A stretch of DNA of 64,000 nucleotides from Dictyobacter formicarum (lineage in GTDB: Bacteria > Chloroflexota > Ktedonobacteria > Ktedonobacterales > Ktedonobacteraceae), in the NCBI RefSeq assembly GCF_016587435.1, contig NZ_BNJJ01000010.1:248001-312000 (forward strand), in the 5' to 3' direction. Positions 45,806 to 55,120 of this stretch are shown here, piece by piece (within the stretch, counting starts at the first letter, position 1; each line of letters starts with the position of its first letter). Made by a program: the position numbers and the translations under genes. The notes below the pieces were generated by a model, which saw nothing but the letters and a program-made list of their open reading frames with translations, was not told where the DNA came from and did not search any database.

Positions 45806-46456
45806 ATGACACAACAGCCCTTGAATCCTCAAAGCCCTTTTTTTCATGAGGAACGGCACGCGAACCTACAGCCGTTTGCTGGTCGATTGATTACCATCTG
45901 TGGCGCGGGTACGCTGGGTGCCAATGTAGGCGAGATGTTGGCGCGCATGGGTTTCACGCAGCTGCGTGTGATCGATAAAGATCGTATCGAGATGCGCAAC
46001 CTGTCGGGGCAACCTTATAGCCGGGCCGAGGTGGGAGCCCCCAAAGCGCGTGCGCTGGCCAACATGCTCTATCGAGCGGTCCAGACCAGGGTAGAGCCTC
46101 GGGTGGTCGAGCTGAACGCGACAAACGCGCCTGAGTTGCTCAAAGGGAGCGCGCTGGTGGTGGATGCCTTTGATAACGCACAGGCCAGGGAGGCGGTCAG
46201 CCAGACCACGAGGGCCGCTTCTCTGCCCTGTCTGCATATTGGCTTCAGCGGTGATGGATTATATGGCAGCGGCATCTGGGAGCCGCACTACCAGGTCCCG
46301 CAAGAGGTGCCCGGTGATCCCTGCGACTATCCCCTGACGCGTCCGCTGGCCCTGATGTTGAGCGCCCTGGCCGCGCGGGCCATCACCGACTTCTTTCGCC
46401 TCGACCGGCGGCATGATTTCGAATTGACATGGAACGATTTGAACATCCATTATTGA
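45806..46456 (+). CDS. ThiF/MoeB/E1-like adenylyltransferase
   Basis: 216 residues from ATG 45806, 4 bp after the previous stop. The nucleotide-binding turn is ICGAGTLGANVGEMLARMGF, then VIDKDRIEMRNLSGQPYSRAEVG corresponds to the E1 block DxDxVxxSNLxRQ, KARAL carries the conserved Lys, and VVDAFDN the metal-binding Asp. A possible active Cys is in LPCLHIG. E1 enzymes adenylate the C-terminal Gly of ubiquitin-like proteins. The length covers only the adenylation domain. The 72-residue protein at 42063 is a candidate substrate. Confidence 0.85.
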   Translation: MTQQPLNPQSPFFHEERHANLQPFAGRLITICGAGTLGANVGEMLARMGFTQLRVIDKDRIEMRNLSGQPYSRAEVGAPKARALANMLYRAVQTRVEPRVVELNATNAPELLKGSALVVDAFDNAQAREAVSQTTRAASLPCLHIGFSGDGLYGSGIWEPHYQVPQEVPGDPCDYPLTRPLALMLSALAARAITDFFRLDRRHDFELTWNDLNIHY

Positions 46457-46458
46457 TG

Positions 46459-46671
46459 CCGATTTTTTCGTGCGTGGAGGGAGAAATCGGACGCAAGGTC
46501 CGAACATATGGGGGATGGTGATCGTGTGGCGAGAGAAAAATCGGACGCAAGGTCCGAATGTATGGGGATGGTGATCGTGTGGCGAGAGAAAAATCGGACG
46601 CAAGGTCCGAATGTATGGGGATGGTAATCGTGTGGCGAGAGAAAAATCGGACGCAAGGTCCGAACCTATGG
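46459..46671. repeat. Four-unit tandem array of REP-like hairpins
   Basis: Four copies of AATCGGACGCAAGGTCCGAA begin near 46484, 46539, 46592 and 46644, joined by ATGGGGATGGTGATCGTGTG-like spacers of ~32 bp. CGGAC/GTCCG is the stem. The last copy is followed by CCTATGG. It is the same layout as 28242-28425 but with a different spacer. Confidence 0.75.
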
Positions 46672-46757
46672 TTACATGAAGGCCGGGTGTGGCGGTTGAT
46701 TTGTTGTGTTTTTTGTCGTTAAATGTGAGGTGATCATGGGAAATAGGAGGTTTCGGT

Positions 46758-47309
46758 ATGGTTATTTCTGATGGTGTGGTGAAGACGGTGAGTTGTAGCG
46801 GCGAGCATTCTTTTAGTAAGCCGAATCAGGAGCGGATTCGGTTGTTGAAGGGATTGGGGGTTGAGGGGGATGCGCACATGGGGGAGACGGTGAAGCATCG
46901 GTCGCGGGTGGCGGTTGATCCGTCGCAGCCTAATTTGCGGCAGGTGCATTTGATCCATGCGGAGCTGCATGAGGAGTTGCAGGCGGCTGGCTTTGAGGTG
47001 TCGGCGGGGCAGATGGGTGAGAATGTGACCACGCAGGGCATCGATTTGCTGGGTCTGCCGACGGGGACGCGCTTACATCTAGGCGATGCGGCGGTGGTTG
47101 AGGTGACGGGCCTGCGCAATCCTTGTGGGCAGTTGAACGGGTTGCAGCCCGGACTGATGGCTGCAGTCCTGGGACGCGATGAGCAGGGGAACCTGATACG
47201 CAAGGCGGGCATCATGGGCATTGTGCTGGCTGCTGGCGAGGTGCGGCCCGGAGATCCTATTCGCGTTGAATTACCTCCCGAGCCGCATCGGCCATTGGAG
47301 CGTGTTTAG
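46758..47309 (+). CDS. MOSC-domain protein
   Basis: 183 residues with AGGAGG 7 bp upstream. MOSC features: GVEGDAHMG early, GENVTTQGIDLLGLPTGTRL in the middle, and VTGLRNPCGQLN with the conserved Cys. MOSC domains bind molybdenum cofactor or carry sulfur for metal-sulfur clusters. No partner enzyme is adjacent. Confidence 0.9.
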   Translation: MVISDGVVKTVSCSGEHSFSKPNQERIRLLKGLGVEGDAHMGETVKHRSRVAVDPSQPNLRQVHLIHAELHEELQAAGFEVSAGQMGENVTTQGIDLLGLPTGTRLHLGDAAVVEVTGLRNPCGQLNGLQPGLMAAVLGRDEQGNLIRKAGIMGIVLAAGEVRPGDPIRVELPPEPHRPLERV

Positions 47310-47396
47310 TGAATCGGGCGCGAGGCCCGGGCCTATTAAATCGGAGGCGAGGAGGAGATCATGCCCCCAGCATGCTCGTCCGAACCTATGAGGGGT
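47310..47396. repeat. REP-like hairpins after the MOSC gene
   Basis: GGGCGCGAGGCCC stem with GGGCCTAT, then a second partial unit ending TCCGAACCTATG, within 87 bp. It overlaps the 3' end of the convergent PhyH gene. Confidence 0.55.
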
Positions 47397-48405
47397 GGGC
47401 GGTGAGGGTCATGAGGTTGTTATCCATATCGCCCATCATAGACATGGGGGCGCTTTGGCGTTTGGGTCGGGATGCGGGTGGTTGGTTAGCGGCGCAGGGT
47501 GTCCCGAATTTTGGCTGGGCATAGGGAAGGTGGGTCGTGCCACGTCCCAGGATATGCAGGTAGTTAGCCGATTCACCTTCGTAGGGAGCGCCGGAGTTCC
47601 AGGGCACGAAGGAGCGCGCATTGCAGTAGTGACCGACAAAGGCTCGGCGCGAGCGATCCTGGCTGCGATTGGCATGGGAGCGATGCAGGATATGGCCACC
47701 AAAGAAGACTACATCACCAGGGTTGACCTCGGCCTTGACCTCTTTACCTGTGTATTTGCGGGCCACGCGCGTCAAACCATTGACATTCTCATCGGTATGG
47801 CTAGCATTGTAGATCGGCTCAATATCGCTCAACTCGCGCTGCCCATTCTCCGACTGGCCATCTGAATCCGGGTAGACCGGCTCATGTTGTGAACCGACCG
47901 TTATCCACAAACAGCCATTCTCCTCATCGGCGCGATCCAGGGCCAGCCAGGCGCCGCACAGCGTATCGGGAAAGGTTGGGATATAGTAGGAATCCTGGTG
48001 ATAGCCCTGTCCTGGTTGTCCAGGCTGCTTAAAAAAAAGCATCGACTGCAATGCCAGCACATCGGGTCCAATCAACGCCTCCAGCACATCGAGGACGCGT
48101 GGATGGAGTAGGAAACGCTCGTGAATGGGGAGCACGCGATGCAGCATATGGACGCGCAGATAGTAAGAGATCTTCCTGTCAGGGTCCCAGTCGGAGGGCG
48201 GAGGCGTCACACCGGGAAAATGTTCCTCCCCGGCCAGAATGCGATCCATATGCGCATTCATTTCCTGCACATCTTCTGGTGGCACCAGATTGCACACAAC
48301 CAGGAAACCCTGCTCGCGAAACTTCACATAATCTTGCACACTGATTGGATAATGTTCATAGTGCCTGACTGGTTGGGTTGAATTGGTCTGTGAAATGGTC
48401 GTCAT
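47386..48405 (-). CDS. Phytanoyl-CoA dioxygenase (PhyH)-family protein
   Basis: 339 residues. A non-haem iron, 2-oxoglutarate-type oxygenase fold: YHQDSYYIP gives the HxD pair, and GGHILHRSHANRS the distal His and the Arg for 2-oxoglutarate. Members hydroxylate diverse small molecules. The end of the protein is low in conserved motifs and runs into a repeat. It is divergent from an AraC-type regulator 186 bp away, which likely controls it. Confidence 0.9.
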   Translation of the reverse strand: MTTISQTNSTQPVRHYEHYPISVQDYVKFREQGFLVVCNLVPPEDVQEMNAHMDRILAGEEHFPGVTPPPSDWDPDRKISYYLRVHMLHRVLPIHERFLLHPRVLDVLEALIGPDVLALQSMLFFKQPGQPGQGYHQDSYYIPTFPDTLCGAWLALDRADEENGCLWITVGSQHEPVYPDSDGQSENGQRELSDIEPIYNASHTDENVNGLTRVARKYTGKEVKAEVNPGDVVFFGGHILHRSHANRSQDRSRRAFVGHYCNARSFVPWNSGAPYEGESANYLHILGRGTTHLPYAQPKFGTPCAANQPPASRPKRQSAPMSMMGDMDNNLMTLTAHPS

Positions 48406-48591
48406 TGGAAAGCTCCTTTGCTACAATATAGTCTCATGCACATTCTGATCCGGATAGGCAAATAGCTTGTGCAAGTGATATGTATAGAGCATAAAAGGAA
48501 AAAGCCAAAAGAGCGATAACTGAAATGCATCTAAATGTGTCTAAAATTAACTCGATATTTATGAGAGCATGTTACGCGGAAGAGGCAGGCA

Positions 48592-49428
48592 ATGATGCAG
48601 CAACTAGAACAGGAAAAATCCTATTGGTCCGATGAAGTGATGGTGGGAGAGGTCGTCTATCCGCCTGGAAGCACGTTGGGACCACGTATCCAGCCCACAC
48701 TCCAGTTTGTTTATGTGCATGCCGGACACATCACGATCCGTATTGATGAGCAGACGCATACGATACCCGCCAATAGTGCGTTCGTGTTATATCCGGGTCA
48801 TCGCGAATATTTTGTCTTTGCTGAAGACTGCGAAACTATTCATAGCTGGATACATATCTCGCTGGCCCTGGTCGAGGACGACATGATCCGGCGTCTCCAG
48901 CAGCTGGCGTGGCCGCTGCCGCTCTCACCGGCCATGCAGCAACTGATGCACGACGCCCTGGCATTGCGCGCCAGCGCTTTTCCGACCGTGAAAGAGATGC
49001 TGCGGGCGCTGGCGATGCAGATGTGCTGGCGCTATATCGGCGAGGGCGAGCAACTGGGTCTGCGACACGACGCAGTCCTAGCGCACAGCGCCGTAGGGAA
49101 GGCCCAGCAATTCATCTACGACCACCTGAGCGAGCAACTGACCCTGACCACGATTGCTGAAGCCGTAGCGATCAGCCCCGCCCACCTGATTCGCTTATTT
49201 CAGCACCACCTGCACACCACACCCATGGCTTACGTATGGGAACAACGCATCACCATGGGGATCAAGCTGCTCGAACAGACCGGCCTCTCGGTGGGCATGA
49301 TCGCCGAGCAATGTGGGTTTCAATCGCGCTACCACTTCTCGCGCCGCATTCGCCAGGCCATCGGCTACACACCCCTGGAGGTGCGCCACCGCTCCTGGCA
49401 GTTTGATCCATCGGCCCAAACAGAATAG
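48592..49428 (+). CDS. AraC-family transcriptional regulator
   Basis: 278 residues. An N-terminal cupin-like sensor domain (about 10-95, with HAGHITIRID and YPGHREYFVF) precedes a C-terminal double helix-turn-helix (LTTIAEAVAISPAHLIRLFQ, and VGMIAEQCGFQSRYHFSRRI). Divergent to the PhyH gene, which it probably regulates in response to a small metabolite. Confidence 0.92.
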   Translation: MMQQLEQEKSYWSDEVMVGEVVYPPGSTLGPRIQPTLQFVYVHAGHITIRIDEQTHTIPANSAFVLYPGHREYFVFAEDCETIHSWIHISLALVEDDMIRRLQQLAWPLPLSPAMQQLMHDALALRASAFPTVKEMLRALAMQMCWRYIGEGEQLGLRHDAVLAHSAVGKAQQFIYDHLSEQLTLTTIAEAVAISPAHLIRLFQHHLHTTPMAYVWEQRITMGIKLLEQTGLSVGMIAEQCGFQSRYHFSRRIRQAIGYTPLEVRHRSWQFDPSAQTE

Positions 49429-49430
49429 CT

Positions 49431-50081
49431 CTACCTGGTGAAATAAGGTGTTTGTCGGGGTGCAATATTTTTTCCGAGCAGGCCGCCGAGCGCCCCAATA
49501 CCAGTTCCCAGACCGATGTGTAGCAGAATGAGTACAACAGCAAAGTTGATGCCGGCGCTGGTGAGATAGCTTGCTATTAAAGCACTTCGGCCTGCGAATA
49601 TGGACATCGTATAGACCAGGCTGATGCCTGTAAGCAGGCAAGAGACCACGCTGTAGCAGAGGTTGGCCCAGAGACAGGCAAAGACAGCGGGGCTTATTTT
49701 CCGTGTCTGCCGAGCAGCAAACAGACCTGCCAGGAAGTAGATAATCCAGTCAAGAAACGTGAAAAATGCGGTCAGCAGAAAGGAGTAGATGGCAATGGTG
49801 CTAACAGGTAGATGGTAGGTCGCTCTTATCTGTGGGATGGCTTGATTGAATAACAGAGTGAAGACATAGCCAATGATGAGGCGGGCGACAAGGATGGCGC
49901 CAAAGATGAGCCCGTATTTTAAGGCAATCTTCCCGGTGGATGGCGACTGTGTCGGCAAAGGTGAGTAGCCTGGATAGCCGTGTTGCTCTTGATAGAACGG
50001 CGCCGCAGGCTGTGGTTGTTGTGGCTGTGCTGGCAATGGCGTTGACCGTTCTGGTGGTGTTGGTGTTGAATTCTGCAGCAT
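49431..50081 (-). CDS. Membrane protein with Pro/Gln-rich N-terminus
   Basis: 216 residues. The first ~48 are rich in Pro and Gln, without structure. Then four or five hydrophobic helices (KYGLIFGAILVARLIIGYVF and others), ending in a Gly-rich helix GLGTGIGALGGLLG. No family recognised. The stop lies 2 bp from the convergent AraC stop. Confidence 0.7.
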   Translation of the reverse strand: MLQNSTPTPPERSTPLPAQPQQPQPAAPFYQEQHGYPGYSPLPTQSPSTGKIALKYGLIFGAILVARLIIGYVFTLLFNQAIPQIRATYHLPVSTIAIYSFLLTAFFTFLDWIIYFLAGLFAARQTRKISPAVFACLWANLCYSVVSCLLTGISLVYTMSIFAGRSALIASYLTSAGINFAVVLILLHIGLGTGIGALGGLLGKNIAPRQTPYFTR

Positions 50082-50266
50082 AAAATATATTATGTCTCCT
50101 TATGGATGTTTGAATATATTGATATTTTTTATTATATAATATCTTTTGGTAACTAATAGTGAGATATTTCACCTTTTGGAAACAAACAATGAAGTGTTTC
50201 ACATTGCCTGTTGTATAAAATGGGGCATTGTGTATGCCGAGAGGGTGGTATGTACGAGGGTCGCAG

Positions 50267-50887
50267 TTATTTTGGTGGCGTTGACGTGGGAGGGGTGAGG
50301 AGGGCGCGAGTAGCGGTCAGGAATTGGTCGAGGGTAGTGTGGGGATTGCCGAGGAGGTTCTGAAGGGTGTAGCCTTGAATGAGGCTGAGGATGAGAGTGA
50401 CCAGGGTTTCGGGGGTGACGCCGGGGAAGCGGGCTGGTTCGGCCTTGATCAGGTCGCGGGCAGCGGGTAGAAACATCTGGCGTGAGCGTTCGATGCCTGT
50501 CAGCATGCGCTGGCGTATTTCAGGCTCACGGGTGCTCAGGGTCCAGTAATCGAAGAGCAGTTCTAGTTTGGCGAGGGATTTCTGGTTGCGCTCGACATAA
50601 GCATCGCGCACATCCTGTTCGATCAGTCCAAGCAGGCGTTCGCGGGGAGAGTGGGTGGTCGGGGCCTCCCAGGTTTCGAACAGATCGTTCAGCAGCCAAT
50701 CGAGGAGAGCGACCAGCAGAGCTTCTTTCGATTTAAAATGGAAGAAAACCAGGCCGGTGCTCAGATGTGCCTCGGCCGCTACCTGGCGGATAGTCAGGTG
50801 CTCAAGCCGCTCGCGCAGCGCAACTTTAAAGGCCGCCTGTAAAATTTGCTCGCGCCGCTGAACCTCAGTTTCTTTTTTGCCAGGCAT
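50267..50887 (-). CDS. TetR/AcrR-family regulator (BetI-like C-terminal domain)
   Basis: 206 residues. HTH LTIRQVAAEAHLSTGLVFFHF near 35-55, then a helical domain with EPEIRQRMLTGIERSRQMF, similar to the BetI/TetR_C_6 group. It faces away from the Tag gene, 147 bp apart. Confidence 0.9.
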   Translation of the reverse strand: MPGKKETEVQRREQILQAAFKVALRERLEHLTIRQVAAEAHLSTGLVFFHFKSKEALLVALLDWLLNDLFETWEAPTTHSPRERLLGLIEQDVRDAYVERNQKSLAKLELLFDYWTLSTREPEIRQRMLTGIERSRQMFLPAARDLIKAEPARFPGVTPETLVTLILSLIQGYTLQNLLGNPHTTLDQFLTATRALLTPPTSTPPK

Positions 50888-51034
50888 GTTGTTTTCTTCC
50901 TTTCTTTCGCGCGCATGCTTGTGCTGATACTGTGAAATCGTTATACTTCAACCATACCAGAGCCAGGAATGGTCTATCTTCGATGGAGCAATGATCCGTG
51001 AACTCTAAAACCGGCTAAGCTAGAAGGAAATACG

Positions 51035-51619
51035 ATGACTACAGAGCACATACAATCCACGAATGAGGCGAGAATAAGATGTCAATGGGCGATGTCGCAT
51101 GAACTATTTTTTTCGTACCACGATGAGGAGTGGGGCGTCCCGGTCCATGATGATCGTCTGCTGTTTGAAATGCTCAATCTTGAAGGAGCACAGGCCGGTT
51201 TGAGCTGGCTCACCATTCTCAAGAAGCGCGAGAATTATCGCGCGGCGTTTGATAACTTCGATGCCCGGAAAATCGCGAAGTATGACGCGGCCAAAAAGGA
51301 GTCCCTGCTCCAGAACGAAGGCATTGTGCGCAATCGGCTGAAAGTCAATGCAGTGGTTGAAAACGCGAAGGCCGTGCTTGAGGTGCAGCGTGAGTTTGGC
51401 AGCTTTGATCGCTACATCTGGCAGTTTGTGGATGGTGAGCCTTTGCGTGCTAGCGATAGGCAGCACGCGGTGGCCGTCAGTGAGCGCATGAGCAAGGATT
51501 TGAAGAAGCGCGGCTTTCGCTTTGTGGGCGCCACGATCTGCTACGCCTTTATGCAGGCGGTAGGCATGGTGAATGACCATACCGCTGACTGTTTTCGGGC
51601 CGCCATGCTGGCACAGTAA
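51035..51619 (+). CDS. tag: DNA-3-methyladenine glycosylase I
   Basis: 194 residues. Tag signature: RCQWAMSHELFFSYHDEEWG at the start with the zinc Cys, LNLEGAQAGLSWLTILKKR in the base-binding pocket, and the C-terminal zinc ligands in NDHTADCF. It removes 3-methyladenine from alkylated DNA. AAGGA lies 6-7 bp before the ATG. Confidence 0.95.
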   Translation: MTTEHIQSTNEARIRCQWAMSHELFFSYHDEEWGVPVHDDRLLFEMLNLEGAQAGLSWLTILKKRENYRAAFDNFDARKIAKYDAAKKESLLQNEGIVRNRLKVNAVVENAKAVLEVQREFGSFDRYIWQFVDGEPLRASDRQHAVAVSERMSKDLKKRGFRFVGATICYAFMQAVGMVNDHTADCFRAAMLAQ

Positions 51620-51647
51620 AGTCGTGAAGCTCACTTCTGCGGGACAT

Positions 51648-51700
51648 AAGAAACCAGGCCCGCCAGACTCCATTGTAGAGTCTGGCGGGCCTGGTTTCTT
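51648..51700. terminator. 23-bp perfect stem after tag
   Basis: Arms 51648-51670 and 51678-51700, loop CATTGTA. A stable hairpin 29 bp after the tag stop, T-rich on the right side. Confidence 0.75.
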
Positions 51701-51840
51701 GATTCTTGGTAAGAACCATGCGCCAAAGGCGCACCACCCAGAATGAAAGTCATCTATTCTGATGACTTTCAGAAGAAATTAACTGAAGGGTAGACCGATT
51801 TTGCACCGAAGGGTGAGAATTTGCTCTGAATCATGGGAAT

Positions 51841-51894
51841 TCACGCTTCGATGATCTGGCGATCCTGGTCATTCCAGTCATGTATCTCAGTCAT
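51841..51894 (-). pseudogene. Remnant start of a deazaflavin-dependent nitroreductase-like gene
   Basis: GAGGAG and ATG (51894) are followed by 17 codons, MTEIHDWNDQDRQIIEA, then a stop. This resembles the N-terminus of Ddn-type F420-dependent nitroreductases (HDWNxxxIEEFR). The remainder is missing. Weak evidence, from motif alone. The rest of the 51620-51957 gap has no other gene. Confidence 0.3.
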
Positions 51895-51957
51895 GGAATT
51901 CTCCTCTTGTCGCTACCATTTCTTTTACAGGGGTAAGCAGAGAGGTTGAACGAGACA

Positions 51958-52869
51958 TCACTTCTTGTTGTCGAAGAAGTGCCCTTCTTCGAGATCCTGG
52001 ATCAGCGTGGGGTGTACTGGCTGCCACCCCAGCAGCTCGCGGGTCAGCGCGTTCGACGTCGGGTTGTCTATTGAGGAGGCGGGTCCGATCCAGCTAAAGT
52101 GCTTGCCCGCGTCCTCAGGAGAGATGGAGACCACCGGGAGATCGAGATGCCGACCGATCACCTCGGCGATGGTGCGGGTCGGCACGCCCTCTTCCGCGAC
52201 TCCGTGCAGCACCGATCCCGCCGGGGCCTTCTCCAGCGCCAGACGGAACAGGCGAGCGGCATCGAGCTGGTGCACAGCGGGCCAGCGGTTAGAACCATCG
52301 CCGACGTAGCCGGAGACGCCCTTCTCACGGGCGATAGAGACCAGGACCTCCGTGAAGCCGCCTCTTCTTTTGTCGTGAACCGAGGGAGACAGTCGCACGA
52401 TCGATGAGCGCACGCCGCGCCGGGAGAGAGCGAGCGCCGCGTTCTCCGATACGACCCGGGGCGCGACCAACCCGGCGTCGGCCACGTCCTTTTCCGTCCC
52501 GAGACGCCCCTGCGGGAGAAAGAATGTGAGCATCAATGTTCCCGAGGTGATCACGAACGGCTTGCCGGAGCCTTCGAGCGCTGCTCCGATTGCCTGGACG
52601 GCGTGCAGATCCGTGCGCGCAGCGCCCTCGTAGTCCGAGAAGTCGTGGATAAACGCGAGGTGGATGACGCCGTCAGATGCAGCCGCTGCGCTGCGCAGGC
52701 TGTCAAGATCATCAAGGGAACCACGATGCACCTGTGCGCCGGCGGCGGCAAGCGAGGCAGCGGCTGCATCTGAGCGCGCCAGGCCGAGGACCTGATGGCC
52801 CGCCTCGATCAGTTCGCGGACGACGGCGGAGCCGATAAAACCGGTCGCGCCGGTAACAAAAACTCTCAT
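51958..52869 (-). CDS. Extended SDR / NAD-dependent epimerase-dehydratase-like protein
   Basis: 303 residues from ATG 52869. Nucleotide-binding GATGFIG near residue 8, then a Rossmann domain and the later VIHLAFIHDF strand. No clear YxxxK is visible, as in atypical extended SDRs. G+C-rich with codons unlike the flanks, suggesting transfer. Divergent to the MmyB-type regulator. Confidence 0.85.
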   Translation of the reverse strand: MRVFVTGATGFIGSAVVRELIEAGHQVLGLARSDAAAASLAAAGAQVHRGSLDDLDSLRSAAAASDGVIHLAFIHDFSDYEGAARTDLHAVQAIGAALEGSGKPFVITSGTLMLTFFLPQGRLGTEKDVADAGLVAPRVVSENAALALSRRGVRSSIVRLSPSVHDKRRGGFTEVLVSIAREKGVSGYVGDGSNRWPAVHQLDAARLFRLALEKAPAGSVLHGVAEEGVPTRTIAEVIGRHLDLPVVSISPEDAGKHFSWIGPASSIDNPTSNALTRELLGWQPVHPTLIQDLEEGHFFDNKK

Positions 52870-53190
52870 AGGAAAATCCTCCATTAAGAAACGTAAGGGT
52901 TAGGGTTTCGGTCGTGTAGCCACACACACATCAAGTCAGGTGATACAGCATGATTGATTGTGTCGTCACACATGCGTGTGCCGGTTCGGCAAGCAATGCA
53001 GCCAGCATCTCTCCCGACGACAAGCGTTCCTTGACCGAATATGTATCAATACCATGCCCTTGTCTTCGAGCGTTGTTTTCGACATGTCGAAAGTGTATAC
53101 TGAAAGGGATACTAGAACAAGATGAGCATTTATCATAGGAGTGAGACTCCTACATTCCCGCTATCTACGAGATAAAGGAGAGAGGAAACG
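52870..53190. promoter_or_regulatory. Divergent promoter region of the SDR and MmyB-type regulator
   Basis: 321 bp between divergent starts. No gene. A GACATGTCGAAAGTGTAT-type segment near 53081 may hold a promoter; nothing definite. Confidence 0.3.
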
Positions 53191-54054
53191 ATGGCGCGTG
53201 AGCAGGAGGACCAACGCTTGCAAGAACTGGGAGATTTTCTGCGCACCAGGAGGAACCGGATTGCGCCTGAAGATGTAGGACTGCCGCGAGGAAGCAGGCG
53301 GCGAGCCCCAGGACTCAGACGCGCAGAAGTAGCCCAATTGGCAAGCGTCAGTGTGGACTGGTATACATGGTTGGAGCAGGGACGCCCGATTAGCGTTTCG
53401 ACGCAGGTCTTAGAAAGCCTCGTGCAGGCCTTACACTTGAATGCCGATGAGCGAGCACATCTCTTCTTCTTAGCTCACCAACAACCCCCTCCAGCGAGGG
53501 CCATGGAGCCTGAAACCGTGAGTCCAGCGTTACAGCACTTCCTGGATCATCAGGGTCTCAGTCCAGCCTTTGTGACAGGACGACGATGGGATGTGGTGGC
53601 CTGGAACGAAGCGGCCCGCATCGTCTTTGGCGATTATGAGCAGATGACCTCTCACGAACGTAATACCGTCTGGCGACTCTTCACCTCGCCAATGCATCGG
53701 CAACTGCTTGTCGATTGGGAAGGGCATGCGCGACGGCTCTTAGCACAATTCCGTGCCACTTGTGGTCGCTATCCTGCTGATCCCTGGTTGACAGAGTTGA
53801 TCCATGATCTGATGATTGCCAGCCCTGAATTTCGGGCCTGGTGGCCCGATCATGAGGTGCTCATTGCGTCAGAAGGTCACAAAACGTTCAATCATCCACA
53901 AGTAGGCTATCTCGTGTTTGAGCTTGTCACGTTTCAGGTGTTTGACGCCCCAGATCTCACAGTGACTGTATACATCCCGTTGGATGAAGCAGATACACCA
54001 GCCAAAATCTCCCAACTGCTTTCTGAGAGATCAAGCGTCTCAAGTGGGTTCTGA
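53191..54054 (+). CDS. XRE-family regulator with MmyB-like ligand domain
   Basis: 287 residues. N-terminal HTH typical of this family: FLRTRRNRI then RRAPGLRRAEVAQLASVSVD and WYTWLEQGR. The rest is the MmyB/PAS-like ligand domain (WDVVAWNEAARIVFGDY, then TWWRLF-type block NTVWRLFTSP). GGAGAGAGGAAAC lies before the ATG. It probably regulates the divergent SDR gene. Confidence 0.92.
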   Translation: MAREQEDQRLQELGDFLRTRRNRIAPEDVGLPRGSRRRAPGLRRAEVAQLASVSVDWYTWLEQGRPISVSTQVLESLVQALHLNADERAHLFFLAHQQPPPARAMEPETVSPALQHFLDHQGLSPAFVTGRRWDVVAWNEAARIVFGDYEQMTSHERNTVWRLFTSPMHRQLLVDWEGHARRLLAQFRATCGRYPADPWLTELIHDLMIASPEFRAWWPDHEVLIASEGHKTFNHPQVGYLVFELVTFQVFDAPDLTVTVYIPLDEADTPAKISQLLSERSSVSSGF

Positions 54055-54092
54055 GCAACCTTCCATGGTCACGATGTCATTTATGCCAGGTG

Positions 54093-54485
54093 TTACCGTG
54101 GCTTGGCAGCGATCTGTTTGGATTTCATCCAATCAAGGAAGAGAAGGATAACCAGGACGACTTCAACTACTTTAATAGTACAATCAAATGGATCCCAGGG
54201 CCAGCCCTCACTGGGACTACCGAGGAAGAACCAGAGAACAATGGTCAGTAGTGTATATCCGATGAATACCCAACGCACAAGGTTGTGAATCCGTGCAAAT
54301 TGAGGTAGGAAAAACGCTACAAGTAAGCCGAGATAGCCAAGACCATTGAGCAAAAACCAGAAATGCAGGTCTTCATCTGGTTGCATTGAAAGATATAAAT
54401 GTGCTGCACCGGTAATGAGCGTTGTCAAGACGATACCAATGATTACGAAAAGGAATTGTTTGTTCGTTTGTAACGCTTGTTGCAT
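54093..54485 (-). CDS. Small four-helix membrane protein
   Basis: 130 residues with four hydrophobic helices (FLFVIIGIVLTTLITGAAHL, LLNGLGYLGLLVAFFLPQF, WVFIGYTLLTIVLWFFLG and VVEVVLVILLFLDWM). No family assigned. Codon use and hydrophobic periodicity support a real gene. Confidence 0.7.
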   Translation of the reverse strand: MQQALQTNKQFLFVIIGIVLTTLITGAAHLYLSMQPDEDLHFWFLLNGLGYLGLLVAFFLPQFARIHNLVRWVFIGYTLLTIVLWFFLGSPSEGWPWDPFDCTIKVVEVVLVILLFLDWMKSKQIAAKPR

Positions 54486-55120
54486 TAGTACTCACTTTCA
54501 CTACTAGAAGTTCGTTTTTCTATCTGGCAAATCGCTACCTGATGTATGAAAAATTATAAGTAAAATTTTCATAGTATTACAATAATATTGATGTCTTATA
54601 GTCATTATTGGCTATTGATTAGTCGATTGAAAATCGCTATATGCTTTATAGATATCTATCTATCTATTTCTGATGCTTATCAATAAGCTCGGTTGGTTTT
54701 TAACAGTTATTTTTCGTGCTGATCATGTATCCTTAAATTAGTGATGCCATGAACACATACTATGCTAAATTCCCGGCGCGCAAAGTAGGTTCAGAGCAGA
54801 TCAGCAACGCTTTTGTTGCCTCAATCCAACCCGGCTGGCAGACATAGTGAGCTGTTCCGTTAAAGTTTTTTTGTTGGGTGGTTTGTGTGAAATATGATTG
54901 TGCACAATTTAATTTCTTGCAATGCAAGCTATAAAAAAAGTTTTATATACACGGGATGGCGTGAAAGATGGAAATAAGGTAAGCGCTCTTGTCCCAATTG
55001 TTTGTGAAACTCTGAGGAGGTTGTGGGGGGACCGGGCACTGATGGGAAATGGGGACGTTATGGGGCGGGATGTGAGATACTGTTTATATAAAAGTATTTT
55101 GATGTAAGTATAAAGGGAGT
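54486..55120. other. AT-rich gap
   Basis: 635 bp of low G+C. It contains a short TATC tandem repeat near 54654-54666 and no credible gene. The 3' part precedes the flavin-enzyme gene and has GGGAG before its ATG. Confidence 0.4.
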